From Isoperla grammatica (Eukaryota > Arthropoda > Insecta > Plecoptera > Perlodidae): a DNA stretch of 64,000 nt. Below the pieces are notes generated by a model. That model did no database searches. It saw only the letters and a list, made by a program, of their open reading frames with translations, and was not told where the DNA came from. Every line of letters begins with the position of its first letter. Within the stretch, counting starts at the first letter, position 1. The position numbers were made by a program, and so were the translations under genes. The stretch spans positions 11,419,951-11,483,950 of the forward strand of contig OX246745.1 of the NCBI GenBank assembly GCA_945910005.1. Direction: 5' to 3'. Shown in pieces: positions 63,505 to 64,000 of the stretch.

Positions 63505-64000
63505 GATGTTCTTCAGCATTCGTAAGAATTGCCATGTGTACAGGCTATTTCCACCGACTCTTTTGAAGAATCGCTTCCCGCTGCCTGAAGAGTTATCAAT
63601 AAGCGAGGCCTTTTGTGTGCATCGCCTCTAGAACTGCAGCAAATACAAAAATACCGCCTTACATAGTCTGCGTGGTGCTGATCATTGCGTGAACCACATA
63701 ACACATTGCATGCCCTCCCTCGGTAAAAATGCGAACCTTACCGCACTGCATCGCTTTTCGATATGGGGTGATGCACTGCAATCATACGGGAAATTTGACT
63801 ACTTCGTTCGAGGTCGGTAAAGCTGACTTACTACTATTTCTATCTAATTGATATTTGTTTCCGCTAGGGTTCTGTGGATTTAGCGCGGAATTAATTCGAT
63901 ACTACGAAATGATGTGATAATTAGGTTTAATGGGCTGTGACCCACCATTTTTTCTTAGACAACAAAACACGGTAGCGTAGGCCTAGGAACTCAGCAAAAT
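63505..64000. other. no gene seen
   Basis: Window end; mixed composition and no recognised feature. Confidence 0.5.

Overview
This is a gene-poor, AT-rich stretch of an animal genome. Genes are split by GT-AG introns and the space between them is filled with transposon debris, simple repeats and fold-back elements. A REXO1-type RNA exonuclease, a TTC29-like TPR (ciliary/sperm-type) protein, an intron-bearing tRNA-Ile(UAU), a CR1/Jockey-like LINE and an intact Penelope-like element point to an invertebrate metazoan. The recurring AGGCCTAGG words and the mixture of MITEs make a marine deuterostome such as an echinoderm a reasonable guess, but I cannot prove the taxon.

Layout. 1-300: possible last exon of an unknown minus-strand gene. 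491-858: copies of a fold-back MITE. 1.3-6.5 kb: two related ~750-bp repeat blocks on either side of a 200-N gap and a decayed LINE. 8.5-20.0 kb (+): the last seven recognisable exons of a REXO1-like gene (494 codons, frame continuous across six introns). Its introns hold two hAT-like elements, two copies of a TA-flanked MITE and several fold-backs. A fold-back with 300-bp arms starts 56 bp after its stop codon. 21.4-29.1 kb: a compound Penelope-like insertion bounded by a 13-15 bp target-site duplication. It contains a full inverted unit, a 5'-truncated unit and a full direct unit. 29.2-38.7 kb: no secure gene; two hAT-like MITEs, one TA-type MITE and a 487-bp TAGA array. 38.7-47.2 kb (+): a TTC29-like gene with a proposed 4-nt first coding exon, a giant second exon encoding a long repetitive N-terminus, and a TPR-like C-terminal exon. 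Its first intron carries a second ~290-bp-arm fold-back and a LINE 3' remnant. 47.2-64 kb: MITEs, tRNA-derived SINE fragments, one tRNA gene (minus, 61.2 kb) and one weak exon candidate.

The two host genes show no evidence of acting together. The most notable object is the Penelope compound. Two 3,227-bp units encode the same 938-residue reverse transcriptase with a C-terminal GIY-YIG domain; they lie in opposite directions, with a 5'-truncated copy between them in tandem with the right unit. The structure fits the 'pLTR' organisation described for Penelope elements. Its identical translations suggest a recent insertion.
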